39,257 nt of DNA from assembly GCA_022842885.1 (NCBI GenBank), contig JALHOR010000027.1:1-39257 (forward strand), in the 5' to 3' direction. Source of the DNA: Anaerolineae bacterium. Lineage in GTDB: Bacteria; Chloroflexota; Anaerolineae; Aggregatilineales; Phototrophicaceae. Under the pieces are notes generated by a model. It ran no database searches and was not told the DNA's origin. It saw only the letters and a program-made list of their open reading frames with translations. The position numbers and the translations under genes are program-made. This document shows positions 25,059-33,900 of this stretch, one piece after another. How positions within the stretch are numbered: position 1 is the first letter of the stretch; each line of letters opens with the position of its first letter.

Positions 25059-27137
25059 ATGAAAGAGTATACCAGTGATAAGTTGAGGAATGTTGCTCTG
25101 GTGGGTCATCAGAGCAGCGGGAAAACATCGTTGGTCGAAGCGATGTTGTTTAATACTGGTGCCATCACCCGCTTGGGCAAAATCGAAGAAGGTAACACCA
25201 CTTCTGACTGGGATGATGAAGAACGCGCCCGCAAACTCTCGCTTTCGACCTCGCTTATCCCCTTAGAATGGAACGACCATAAAATTAATGTGTTAGATGC
25301 CCCCGGTTATACCGATTTTCAGGGTGAAATGAAAAATGCAATTCGTGTTGCCGATGCCGTGATTGTGGTGGTAGATGCGGTTGCCGGAGTGGAAGTGGGA
25401 ACAGAATTAGCGTGGGACTATGCCCGTGAATATCAACAACCCATTATCGTGGTGATTAACAAGATGGATCGGGAAAATGCCGATTATGAAGGGACGCTTG
25501 AACAACTGCGCGAATCATTCCCCAAATACAAATTTATTCCCGTAACGCTGCCCATCGGCAAAGAAGCAAATCTTAAAGGCATTATCAATGCTCTCACGCA
25601 AAAAGCCTATTATGGTACGGGGGCTGACCGGTCTGATTTACCGCCGGATTTGGCAGGCGTGGCAGAAGAGGCACACCTTGTTTTGATGGAAGCCGCCGCC
25701 GAAGCCGATGATGCGCTGTTGCAAAAATATTTTGATGAAGGCACTTTATCTGAAGATGAAATCCGTGAAGGAATGCGGGCAGCCGCACGGTCACATTTAT
25801 TGAATACTGTGCCTGTGTTTGTGACCTCTGGTACAGCCAACGTTGGCACTATCCCATTGATGGAAGCCCTGATTGTTTATACCTCACCACCCACAGCACG
25901 GCGCGTTGGCGTTTTCCGCGAAGGCAATGATAAACGCGACTATATCCAAGCACCCCAATCCAATGATGCCCCGCTAGCCGCGTATGTCTTTAAGACCATC
26001 ACCGATAAATATGTGGGGACGCTCAATTATTTTCGCATTTTTTCCGGCACCATCTCTGCTGACAGCCGCAATTTTAACTCAACCTCCAAAAAAGAAGAAC
26101 GCTTTGGCACGCTTTATATCATGCGTGGCAAAGAACAATTCACTGTACCGCGCCTGCATGTGGGCGATATTGGCGTCGTCGCTAAACTGAGCAGCACCAA
26201 AACTGGCGATACCTTAGCGGATAAAGACCAATCGTTTGAAATCGCCAAACCCGACTTTCCCGACCCGTTGTATCGCGTGGCACTGACACCCCGCACCCAA
26301 CAAGACAGCGCCAAAATGGGGATGATTTTAACCAGCTTATGCGAAGCTGATCCCACGATTCGTTGGCGGCAAGATGGCGATACCAAACAAATTATCCTAG
26401 AAGGCATGGGCGAAATTCACATCAATGTCACGCTCAAACGTGCCGAAGTATTAGGGGTTGGCATTGATACGGTGATGCCCCGTATCCCGTATAAAGAAAC
26501 CATCACCAAAGAAAAAGAATCCATGTATCGCCATAAGAAACAGACAGGCGGCGCTGGACAATTTGGTGAAGTCAGCTTGCGGGTGCTGCCCCATGAAGGC
26601 GAATTTGAATTTGAATCTAAAGTGGTGGGCGGTTCTATCTCCGGCACATTTTTGGCATCCGCCGAAAAAGGTGTCCGCAGCGTCTTAGAAGGTGGCGTTA
26701 TCGCGGGGTATCCCGTTGTTGGCGTCAAAGTACAAGTGTTTGATGGCAAGATGCACCCGGTGGATTCTAAAGATATTGCGTTCCAGATTGCCGGGCGCGA
26801 AGCATTCAAAGATGCCTTCCAGAACGCGAACCCAGCATTATTAGAGCCAATTATGGATGTTGTGATTACCGTGCCAGAAACGCTCATGGGCGATATTATG
26901 GGCGATTTGAATACGCGGCGTGGGCAAGTGCAAGGCATGGATAGCATCGGGCGGCGCAGCATTGTCAAGGCAAAAGTGCCGCTGGCGGAGATGATGCGCT
27001 ATGGGAACGATTTACGGTCTATGACGGGCGGACGCGGCATTTATACGATGACTTTTTCGCATTATGAGCGTGTTCCAGCGCATTTGCAGCCCGAAATTGT
27101 GGCAGCCCATAAAGCCGTGATAGAAGCCGAATCATAA
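25059..27137 (+). CDS. fusA: Elongation factor G paralogue (EF-G2 type)
   Basis: 692-residue translational GTPase. The G domain has GHQSSGKTSLVEAM (G1), DAPGYTDF (G3) and NKMDRE (G4); later domains include GMGEIHINVTLKRAE, KKQTGGAGQFGEV (domain IV) and PETLMGDIMGDLNTRRGQVQGM (domain V). The G1 box and the switch-I stretch (RARKLSLSTSL) differ from canonical EF-G (AHIDAGKTT, RGITI), as in the EF-G2-like paralogues. It also stands alone rather than in the str operon. I start at 25059, where AAGGA lies eight bases upstream; the longer frame from 25023 has none. Its job may be translocation or a specialised ribosome function. The symbol is the generic one. Confidence 0.88.
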   Translation: MKEYTSDKLRNVALVGHQSSGKTSLVEAMLFNTGAITRLGKIEEGNTTSDWDDEERARKLSLSTSLIPLEWNDHKINVLDAPGYTDFQGEMKNAIRVADAVIVVVDAVAGVEVGTELAWDYAREYQQPIIVVINKMDRENADYEGTLEQLRESFPKYKFIPVTLPIGKEANLKGIINALTQKAYYGTGADRSDLPPDLAGVAEEAHLVLMEAAAEADDALLQKYFDEGTLSEDEIREGMRAAARSHLLNTVPVFVTSGTANVGTIPLMEALIVYTSPPTARRVGVFREGNDKRDYIQAPQSNDAPLAAYVFKTITDKYVGTLNYFRIFSGTISADSRNFNSTSKKEERFGTLYIMRGKEQFTVPRLHVGDIGVVAKLSSTKTGDTLADKDQSFEIAKPDFPDPLYRVALTPRTQQDSAKMGMILTSLCEADPTIRWRQDGDTKQIILEGMGEIHINVTLKRAEVLGVGIDTVMPRIPYKETITKEKESMYRHKKQTGGAGQFGEVSLRVLPHEGEFEFESKVVGGSISGTFLASAEKGVRSVLEGGVIAGYPVVGVKVQVFDGKMHPVDSKDIAFQIAGREAFKDAFQNANPALLEPIMDVVITVPETLMGDIMGDLNTRRGQVQGMDSIGRRSIVKAKVPLAEMMRYGNDLRSMTGGRGIYTMTFSHYERVPAHLQPEIVAAHKAVIEAES

Positions 27138-27184
27138 AACCAATTTGTAAAAAATCTTAACGGATTATCCCTTATCAAATACGC

Positions 27185-27211
27185 AACAGGCAGGTCAAAC
27201 GCCTGCCTGTT
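27185..27211. terminator. 10-bp hairpin between convergent EF-G and ftsH
   Basis: AACAGGCAGG and CCTGCCTGTT form a perfect 10-bp stem with a 7-base loop, 47 bases after the EF-G stop and 16 bases from the ftsH stop. It lacks a T-tract on either strand and is probably a shared transcript end. Confidence 0.6.
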
Positions 27212-27226
27212 ACATCATCACCAAAA

Positions 27227-29290
27227 TTAGGGTCTGTCGCTTGGCATCTCATCGGGTGCAACAGGCGGCAAAATGACCACACCTTCTTGAACAGGTAACA
27301 CCGCCTCAGCCACCAATGGCGTGGATTCATCATCACTGGCAGGGGTATCCATCGGTTTATCTTCGCTCATGCCCACCGCTGCTAACACTTGGTCACGCTC
27401 CAAGACTTCATGTTCCAACAGCGCATTGGCGATAGCATCCAATTTATCACGGTTAGATACGAGCAGTTCTTTGGCATATTTATAGGCATCTTCCACAATG
27501 CGGCGCACTTCGCCATCAATGCGGGCAGCGGTTTCTTCGCTGTAGGTGCGCCCCTGCGAAATGCTGTAGCCCAAAAATGGCTGCGTGTCATTTTCGCCAA
27601 AATTTAAGGGACCGATGGCTTCGCTCATGCCAAATTGTGACACCATGCGGCGGGCAATATCGGTCACGCGCCGTAAATCATTGCTCGCCCCGGTAGTAAT
27701 GTCGTTAAACGTGATTTCTTCAGCAATACGTCCGCCCAACGCTACAACGAGCATCGTTTCCAGATAACTGCGCGAATAATTGCGGCGGTCATCTTCTGGC
27801 ATATACGCGGTGATGCCCAACGCCTGCCCACGCGGCGTAATCGTCACTTTTAACACGCGGTCAGCGCCCGGCGTTAAAATCGCTGTTAAGGCGTGTCCCG
27901 CTTCATGATAGGCAACCACGCGCCGTTCTTCTTGGTTCGATAGTGGCGGGCGTTCTGTGCCTAAAATAATGCGCTCAAACGCCGAGCTAAAATCTTCTTG
28001 CAAGATGCGCTTACGATTTTTGCGAGCCGCAGTGAGTGCCGCTTCATTGGCAAGATTTGCCAAATCTGCGCCAGAAAACCCAATGGTTGATCCGGCGATG
28101 TGTTCCAGATTCACGCGGCTGTCTAGCGGCTTGCCCCGCGCATGAATCTTCAAAATATCGAGTCTGCCCTTTTTATCCGGCAAATCCACTGTTACTTGGC
28201 GGTCAAACCGTCCGGGGCGCAGCAATGCCGGGTCAAGCACATCAGGGCGATTGGTGGCTGCCATCACAATGACGGTTGCATCTTGGTCAAAGCCATCCAT
28301 CTCCGCCAACATCTGATTCAGCGTTTGTTCGCGTTCATCGTTGCCCCCGCCCAAACCCGCGCCACGCTGCCGCCCAACGGCATCAATCTCATCAATGAAG
28401 ACGATACTCGGCGAATTTTCTTTGGCACGGTTAAACAAATCGCGCACGCGGGAAGCGCCTACACCCACAAACATTTCCACAAATTCGGAGGCAGCAATGC
28501 TGAAAAACGAACAATTGGCTTCGCCCGCCACTGCCCGCGCCATCAGCGTTTTACCAGTACCGGGCGGTCCCACAAGTAGTACCCCACGCGGCACACGAGC
28601 GCCAAGCGAAATGTATTTATCGGGATTTTGCAGAAAATCCACAATTTCGACCAATTCTGCTTTGGCAGCGTCTTGCCCGGCAACATCGTTAAACGTCACA
28701 CGCGGGGTTTCAGCATCGTATTCACGCGCTTGGGAACGCCCAAAGCCAAAAATGCCGGTCATTTGCCCCTGCGCCCGCCGTGACATCCAGACGAACAATG
28801 CCAAAATCAGCAGAATCGGGCTAAATTGGATGAGAATTTGCACCAGTAACGGAATGGTCGGCGGAGGATTGCCTTCGACCAAGACATCCGGGTTATCGCG
28901 CCGGAAAATATCTTGCAGAATTTCAGCGCCGCCGGGTGGCAAATACGTCACAAATTGACGTACCTCTACCGCCGATGGGTCATTATCATCCGGCAAATCG
29001 AGGCTGATTGGGTTGCGAAATTCACCCCGCGCCTCAAACCCGCCGCTATCAATTTCTATCGCGCTGATATTATTCACTGCTTGATTTCGTACTTCGGAAA
29101 ATGGCACCGCAATCGCGGCATCGCCATCGAAACCACTGAGCAATTGCCCAGAGGATAAGACTGTCCATATCAAGAAAAACAGGAGAACACCGGGCCACAA
29201 CCATTTGCGCCAATTATCTTTTGGGCTAGGTGTTGGTTGTTCAGGGGGTGTGTCCTGAGTGTTGGGGTGCTTCTTCTGGTCTGATGACAT
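27227..29290 (-). CDS. ftsH: Membrane AAA+ zinc metalloprotease FtsH
   Basis: 687-residue quality-control protease. Order: a charged cytoplasmic N-tail of ~28 residues, TM1 ([19 protein letters not shown]), an extracytoplasmic domain (~55-140), TM2 ([18 protein letters not shown]), AAA+ module with Walker [12 protein letters not shown], pore FVEMFVGVG, Walker [12 protein letters not shown] and [23 protein letters not shown], then the protease domain with the zinc motif YHEAGHAL and the third-ligand Asp of GASNDL. The C-tail is acidic/Pro-rich. All catalytic residues are present. The SD is AGGGA six bases from the ATG. It is a single-gene unit, with its own promoter at 29326 and a hairpin at the end. 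Confidence 0.97.
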   Translation of the reverse strand: MSSDQKKHPNTQDTPPEQPTPSPKDNWRKWLWPGVLLFFLIWTVLSSGQLLSGFDGDAAIAVPFSEVRNQAVNNISAIEIDSGGFEARGEFRNPISLDLPDDNDPSAVEVRQFVTYLPPGGAEILQDIFRRDNPDVLVEGNPPPTIPLLVQILIQFSPILLILALFVWMSRRAQGQMTGIFGFGRSQAREYDAETPRVTFNDVAGQDAAKAELVEIVDFLQNPDKYISLGARVPRGVLLVGPPGTGKTLMARAVAGEANCSFFSIAASEFVEMFVGVGASRVRDLFNRAKENSPSIVFIDEIDAVGRQRGAGLGGGNDEREQTLNQMLAEMDGFDQDATVIVMAATNRPDVLDPALLRPGRFDRQVTVDLPDKKGRLDILKIHARGKPLDSRVNLEHIAGSTIGFSGADLANLANEAALTAARKNRKRILQEDFSSAFERIILGTERPPLSNQEERRVVAYHEAGHALTAILTPGADRVLKVTITPRGQALGITAYMPEDDRRNYSRSYLETMLVVALGGRIAEEITFNDITTGASNDLRRVTDIARRMVSQFGMSEAIGPLNFGENDTQPFLGYSISQGRTYSEETAARIDGEVRRIVEDAYKYAKELLVSNRDKLDAIANALLEHEVLERDQVLAAVGMSEDKPMDTPASDDESTPLVAEAVLPVQEGVVILPPVAPDEMPSDRP

Positions 29291-29325
29291 CCTAATTCCC
29301 TATATTTAACGTTTTCTTCGTAGGG

Positions 29326-29331
29326 ATTATA
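29326..29331 (-). promoter_or_regulatory. -10 element of ftsH
   Basis: On the minus strand this reads TATAAT, 36 bases upstream of the ftsH ATG. The possible -35 (CTGATT at 16 bases) matches the consensus only partly. The short 157-base divergent gap must also hold the promoter of the plus-strand gene at 29448. Confidence 0.6.
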
Positions 29332-29447
29332 GCGCATTATGTGTTAGAATCAGGGAAATGTTTTTTCAGCGCCACATAAGTCTTTAATCTGGATGGCGCA
29401 ATTTATGGTTCAATGATCAGTGCCGCCAGCAGCCAGGATGAATTATC

Positions 29448-30404
29448 ATGAGTTCTGATAAACCGGATAAACCATTGGATGATACCTCTCTGCCGGAATC
29501 AACCGAAGCGATAGACCCTAAAGCCCAAACGGTGGTTCGCAGGAGCGATACCCTCAAAAAAATCATTACAGCATTCCAATCCGGCGACCCGGATAGCATT
29601 AATACGGTATTGGATATTGATAGAACAGATGCCGCCCTTCTCGATTTGCCCAAAGACAAGGCGGAAGAAAAACAAACCAACGAAAAAACGATTTTATCCC
29701 CGACTGCGTTTAAAGCAACCTTACAAGCCAATGTCCCATTAGCCGAGCCGGAAAAATCTGCTGAATCTCAGATTCTTGTGCCAAAAGAACGTCCACTGCC
29801 CAAAATCATTGACTCGGATTCAGTCGCGCAGCGCCCACCAACCGCACTGACCGGAGCGCCCGATGAAGCCCCTTGGACATTGCAACAATTTTTCAGTGGC
29901 AGCATTGATTTGGACGTAGAATTGAGCAAACGCTTTCCGGCGATGCCGATGCTCTCTATCATCAAATTCCGCACACTTGGCTCGGAATCGGGGCGGCGTG
30001 TGGCAACCCTCTCAACCCAAGATGGCGCAGCATCATTGGTATTTGATGCCGATATGAAAACCAAAATTGTTCAGCTTTCGTTCACGCTCGGCTCGATGCT
30101 CACACTCAAATTTCAACTAACGGAACTGACCGATTCAGACCGAAATTATTGGCTAGATTTAATGCAGCGCGACGCTGGCGGTTTAGCGTTTTTGTGGGGG
30201 CAATCGCGGTGGGCAAATGATTATATTATTTGCATTGCCCGCAAATATTTTACTAATTTTTATGCCTTCTCTACCAATAATTTTGACGCGGCGGTGCGCC
30301 TCACCCCCACCGTCACCAAACAGTTAATGGATTGGCTAGAAGAAATTTGGAAAGCAGAGAACGATGGTGGCAGCGATGAACCACCACCCTTGTTGACCTG
30401 GTAA
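29448..30404 (+). CDS. Hypothetical protein with a disordered N-terminal half
   Basis: 318 residues that I do not recognise. Residues 1-140 are polar and Pro/Asp/Glu/Lys-rich without hydrophobic segments, so probably disordered. Residues ~143-318 look globular, with alternating hydrophobic strands (VQLSFTLGSMLTLKFQLTEL), aromatic-rich stretches (GLAFLWGQSRWANDYIICIARKYFTNFYAF) and a C-terminal helix (VTKQLMDWLEEIWKAE) ending in a Pro-rich tail. No signal peptide, membrane helix or catalytic motif is visible. AGGA lies nine bases before the ATG. It diverges from ftsH, which gives no functional hint. Confidence 0.8.
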   Translation: MSSDKPDKPLDDTSLPESTEAIDPKAQTVVRRSDTLKKIITAFQSGDPDSINTVLDIDRTDAALLDLPKDKAEEKQTNEKTILSPTAFKATLQANVPLAEPEKSAESQILVPKERPLPKIIDSDSVAQRPPTALTGAPDEAPWTLQQFFSGSIDLDVELSKRFPAMPMLSIIKFRTLGSESGRRVATLSTQDGAASLVFDADMKTKIVQLSFTLGSMLTLKFQLTELTDSDRNYWLDLMQRDAGGLAFLWGQSRWANDYIICIARKYFTNFYAFSTNNFDAAVRLTPTVTKQLMDWLEEIWKAENDGGSDEPPPLLTW

Positions 30405-30424
30405 TTTTGCGGTGGATTGTGTTG

Positions 30425-31090
30425 TTAGCCACCATACAACGCGACAAAGTGTTGAATATCGCGCATATCCTCAAGGCGTTCTTTGAGCGTAGCATGATCC
30501 CATTCCCACCACGCGCTTGCCAGTAGTTTGGCGATAACATCATCGGCAAAACGCTTGCGAACCGGGCGGGCAGGAACGCCAACGACAATTTCATAAGGCG
30601 CGACATTTTTGGTCACGACTGCGCCCGACCCCACCACTACCCCAATGCCAATTTCCACGCCGGGCATGATAATCACCCCATGACCTAGCCACACATCATG
30701 CCCAATGATGCAACGATGCTCGCGCCGCCAATTAAAAAATGCTTCATCATTGGTTTCGGCAAAACCATATTGTTTGCGCCGATAGGTCATGTGGTGCTGT
30801 GTGGCGCGTTCCATCGGATGATTGCCGGGGTTAATCCGCACATGCGATGCAATGGAACAAAATTTGCCCACATCGGTATAAATGATGCTGTTATCACCCG
30901 CCGTATAACTGTAATCCCCCACAACAGATTCGATGATGGTGTTATTTGCGCCGATTTCCGTCCATGACCCAATATGGCTGTCCATAATCAATGCGGAAGC
31001 ATGAATAGATGGTTGTTCGCCCAAGGGCGGTTGCACAAATTTTTCTTGGACAGCGGCATCTTTGGGGAATAAATCAACATAATGCAGCAT
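30425..31090 (-). CDS. Phosphonate-cluster hexapeptide-repeat acetyltransferase
   Basis: 221 residues forming a left-handed beta helix of the LbH/xenobiotic acetyltransferase type: repeated I-G/V-G-containing hexapeptides (HIGSWTEIGANNTIIESVVG, IGHDVWLGHGVIIMPGVEIG and on) and the catalytic-His region NPGNHPMERATQHH. It matches the transferase that accompanies phn clusters (described as a phosphonate metabolism hexapeptide transferase). It is the last gene of the operon, 5 bases after phnM. By analogy with PhnO it might acetylate aminoalkylphosphonates, although PhnO is a GNAT protein; the reaction is not established. Confidence 0.88.
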   Translation of the reverse strand: MLHYVDLFPKDAAVQEKFVQPPLGEQPSIHASALIMDSHIGSWTEIGANNTIIESVVGDYSYTAGDNSIIYTDVGKFCSIASHVRINPGNHPMERATQHHMTYRRKQYGFAETNDEAFFNWRREHRCIIGHDVWLGHGVIIMPGVEIGIGVVVGSGAVVTKNVAPYEIVVGVPARPVRKRFADDVIAKLLASAWWEWDHATLKERLEDMRDIQHFVALYGG

Positions 31091-31095
31091 TGTTT

Positions 31096-32292
31096 TTATC
31101 CTTCTACGGCGTGTAGGTCGCGCTGCATCTGCCAGAAAACGCTGCTATCGCGGTAAATCGGCACACCTTGGCGCAATGTACCCCGCACGCGGGGATGAGC
31201 GCCACCAGTTTCCACCAACACCAAATCGGCACTGCGCCCAATTTCAATCCGTCCGCGGTCATCCAAGCCCATAGCATCAGCCGGATTTTGGCTAATCAGT
31301 TTGATACTTTCATGCAGCGGCAAAATGCCTTGTTCTGCTAACAAAAATGCCGAATGCAGCATCGCCGCTGGAAAATAATCCGTCGCCAAAATATCCACTA
31401 GCCCAAGCTGCACTGCTTCACGGGCGCTGAGGTTATTGCTGGTCGAAGCACCACGATAAGCATTGGGCGCACCCATAATCGTATGCATCCCGCGTCGTTT
31501 GGCTTCTTCAGCGGCTTCCCGCGTGACGGGAAATTCGCTAATAGTCACACCCATTTCAAATTCTTCGGTCACTTTTTTAATGGTATCATCGTCATGCGAT
31601 GCCACCACGATGCCGTGTTCCCGCGCTGTTCGCACGACAGATTCGGCGACATGCCAATAACTGACTTGCGCCACTTTTTGCTGAACAGCGTCTTCAATGC
31701 GTTTGAGAATATCCACGCCGATTTTTTCCGGGTCAAAGCCCATCCAGCGCGTCATAAAATCCACATATTTTTCGATGTTGGTATACTGCCCCTGCCCCGG
31801 CGTATGATCCATAATCGAAACCAGATGCACCTGTTTGGCAATTAGCAGCGGTTCTAACACGGGTACTGTATCGGGGTTGGTCATCTCAAAACGGGCATGA
31901 ACCAGAAAATCCACCAACAGTTCATCACGCAAACGATTAATCGTGGTGATGATTTCCTGCGCTTTTTCTTGCGAGCGCAAATCATTTTGTTTCCATGCGA
32001 AGGACACGGCTGCATATGCCGTCGTGATGCCTGCCGCTGCAAGGCGTTTATCCAGTTCATATAATGCCAATTCCACCGGAAACCATGCACCGGGGCGCGG
32101 CTCAATATCGCGTTCCAGCATATCGCCATGTAAATCAATAATGCCGGGCATCACCGTCAAACCGGGGATACTGACCCCGGGTTCGGGCGCAGTGCCTTCG
32201 ATAATTTCGGCAATTTTGCCATCTTGAATATACAACGACCCATGTTCGAGAATGCCATCCGGCAAAACCAACCGCGCATCATTCAACCACAT
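31096..32292 (-). CDS. phnM: Ribosyl-methylphosphonate triphosphate diphosphatase
   Basis: Cleaves pyrophosphate from alpha-D-ribose 1-methylphosphonate 5-triphosphate, the step before C-P bond breakage. The 398 residues form an amidohydrolase fold with metal residues in DLHGDMLERD (~52), MDHTPGQGQY, VASHDDDT and GAPNAYRG. I start at the ATG at 32290-32292 (MWLNDARLVLPDG), giving the usual PhnM N-terminus, a GGAG ten bases upstream and a 14-bp overlap with phnL. The 12 extra residues of the longer frame have no family match. It lies between phnL and the acetyltransferase. Confidence 0.94.
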   Translation of the reverse strand: MWLNDARLVLPDGILEHGSLYIQDGKIAEIIEGTAPEPGVSIPGLTVMPGIIDLHGDMLERDIEPRPGAWFPVELALYELDKRLAAAGITTAYAAVSFAWKQNDLRSQEKAQEIITTINRLRDELLVDFLVHARFEMTNPDTVPVLEPLLIAKQVHLVSIMDHTPGQGQYTNIEKYVDFMTRWMGFDPEKIGVDILKRIEDAVQQKVAQVSYWHVAESVVRTAREHGIVVASHDDDTIKKVTEEFEMGVTISEFPVTREAAEEAKRRGMHTIMGAPNAYRGASTSNNLSAREAVQLGLVDILATDYFPAAMLHSAFLLAEQGILPLHESIKLISQNPADAMGLDDRGRIEIGRSADLVLVETGGAHPRVRGTLRQGVPIYRDSSVFWQMQRDLHAVEG

Positions 32293-33001
32293 GCTCAACC
32301 ATCTCCGATTCCGGCAGTGCCGTCGCATTTTTCAGATAAATTTCGCCATCCAGTAAATGTTGGATTTCCTGTGGATAATGAAACACCCCAATCATCGCTA
32401 CCCCTTGCTGCTTCAGTTCGGCAAGGCGCCCTGTCAGCGATGCGCGGGCTTTCACATCTAAGGATGCTGTTGGCTCATCCAACAACAACACGCGGCGGGG
32501 GTAAATCAACGCCCGCGCTAAATTCACGCGCTGCTGTTCGCCGCCGGAAAACATCGTCGGATACGCCGACCATAATTCTGGTTTTAAGCCGAAGGTGGCT
32601 AACATATCGCGTGCCTGTGGTTCGGCATCTGCCAAGGAATTGCCCGCACCCAATAGCGGCTCCGCCACCAATTCCAACGCACTCACACGCGGACGGGGGC
32701 GCAAAAATTGGGTCACAAAGCCAATTTCTTTGCGCCGCAGCAGGGCAATATCTACATCGGCTGCCCGTGCCAAATCAATCGTGCCATGCCGCGACTCGTA
32801 TAAGGCACTACCCGCTGATGGACGATACGTGCGATACAAACAGCGCAGCAGCGTTGATTTGCCCGTGCCATTGGGACCACTCACCAGCAAAAATTGTCCG
32901 GGTTCCAGCGTAAATTCAATATCGGCAAAGACAGCAATCTCGCGCTGGAGATGGTCTACATGAAATGATTTGGTGAAGCCTGTCACCTGCAACAACGGCA
33001 T
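32279..33001 (-). CDS. phnL: C-P lyase ABC-type ATPase PhnL
   Basis: 240-residue ATP-binding-cassette protein associated with the C-P lyase core rather than with transport. Walker A is GPNGTGKST (~42-50), the signature FSGGEQQRVNLARAL (~150), Walker B VLLLDEPTASLD (~172), and the switch His is in GVFHYP (~206). PhnL and PhnK form a stacked ABC pair on the core complex in E. coli. A 77-base gap with a repeat fragment precedes it, and its last codons overlap phnM. Confidence 0.93.
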   Translation of the reverse strand: MPLLQVTGFTKSFHVDHLQREIAVFADIEFTLEPGQFLLVSGPNGTGKSTLLRCLYRTYRPSAGSALYESRHGTIDLARAADVDIALLRRKEIGFVTQFLRPRPRVSALELVAEPLLGAGNSLADAEPQARDMLATFGLKPELWSAYPTMFSGGEQQRVNLARALIYPRRVLLLDEPTASLDVKARASLTGRLAELKQQGVAMIGVFHYPQEIQHLLDGEIYLKNATALPESEMVEHVVE

Positions 33002-33028
33002 AAAAATATCCTATTCTTTCGTTATTCG

Positions 33029-33067
33029 CTCCCCTCCTTATGCAATGCTGAGGGGTTGGGGGTGGGG
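33029..33067. repeat. Fragment of a C/G-run dispersed repeat between phnK and phnL
   Basis: CCCCTC and GAGGGG (33031-33036, 33050-33055) form a hairpin, followed by a GGGGTTGGGGGTGGGG run. The style matches the dispersed CCC(T/C)NACCC-type repeats common between bacterial genes and the longer copy at 36014-36154. Confidence 0.5.
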
Positions 33068-33078
33068 ATATTCATCAA

Positions 33079-33900
33079 TCACAATTTGGCATGAACCAAT
33101 TGCTGCGTATAGGCATCTTGCGGATCTTCCAACACTTGGTCAGTCAGCCCGGTTTCCACAACGCGCCCATGCCGCATGACCATCACGCGGTCTGCCAATG
33201 TACGAATCACGCCCAAATCATGCGAGACAATCACAATAGCTAAGTGGCGTTCCCGCTGCAAGCGTTTGAGCGTATCCAAAACCAACGCCTGTACCGAGAC
33301 ATCCAAACCTGTCGTCGGTTCGTCCAGTAATAGCACTTTCGGCTCAAGCGCAATGGCTTTTGCCAATTGAACGCGCTGCTGCATCCCACCCGATAAAACA
33401 CGCGGTGGGTCATCCATGCGATTCAACGGAAATTCGGATGCTGCTAAAGAGACACGGGCAGCCTCACGTAGCGTCGCAAAACGGCGTTCCCCGGTGATGA
33501 GCAAGCGTTCTGCCACATTGCCGCTGCTGGTGTAACGCATTCGCAGCCCCAAATGCGGATTTTGATACACAATGCCAATATGGTGCGTTTGCACTTCACG
33601 CCGCTGGAAACGCGCCAACGTGAACAAATTAATCGCTTCTAAGCCGGAGATATTCAGCCGATAATCACCCGCTTCGACATTTTCTTCCAGATTCAGCAAG
33701 CGCAGCACTGTAGATTTGCCCGACCCGGATTCACCGACGATGCCCAACACTTCGCCAGAATAGACTTCTAAGGACACGTCATCTACGGCAGTAATGCGCC
33801 CATACTGTTTTTTGAGTCCCGATGCCCGTAACAGCGGCGTTTGCGTCACCAGACGCGGTGCATCAATCAGGTTGGACAGGTGGTTTAAGATAACCGGCAT
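33079..33900 (-). CDS. phnK: C-P lyase ABC-type ATPase PhnK
   Basis: 273 residues when started at the ATG at 33898-33900, which has AAGGA ten bases upstream and overlaps the end of phnJ by 38 bp; the longer frame up to 34014 only runs through phnJ. Walker A is GESGSGKST, the signature LSGGMQQRVQLAKAI, Walker B VLLLDEPTTGLD, and the switch His is in VSHDLGVIRTLAD. The similarity to dipeptide/oligopeptide transport ATPases is normal for PhnK. In E. coli it binds the PhnJ subunit of the core, and that surface may matter here because PhnJ is unusual. Confidence 0.92.
   Translation of the reverse strand: MPVILNHLSNLIDAPRLVTQTPLLRASGLKKQYGRITAVDDVSLEVYSGEVLGIVGESGSGKSTVLRLLNLEENVEAGDYRLNISGLEAINLFTLARFQRREVQTHHIGIVYQNPHLGLRMRYTSSGNVAERLLITGERRFATLREAARVSLAASEFPLNRMDDPPRVLSGGMQQRVQLAKAIALEPKVLLLDEPTTGLDVSVQALVLDTLKRLQRERHLAIVIVSHDLGVIRTLADRVMVMRHGRVVETGLTDQVLEDPQDAYTQQLVHAKL

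Noticed and set aside
28341-28958. 205-codon plus-strand frame inside ftsH
   Set aside because: Antisense to the AAA+ core of FtsH; composition is that of a mirrored reading frame, with no family motif.
32224-32913. 229-codon open frame on the plus strand over phnL/phnM
   Set aside because: It lies opposite two well-supported genes, has low-complexity Pro/His/Arg-rich sequence and no SD; a shadow of the minus-strand coding.
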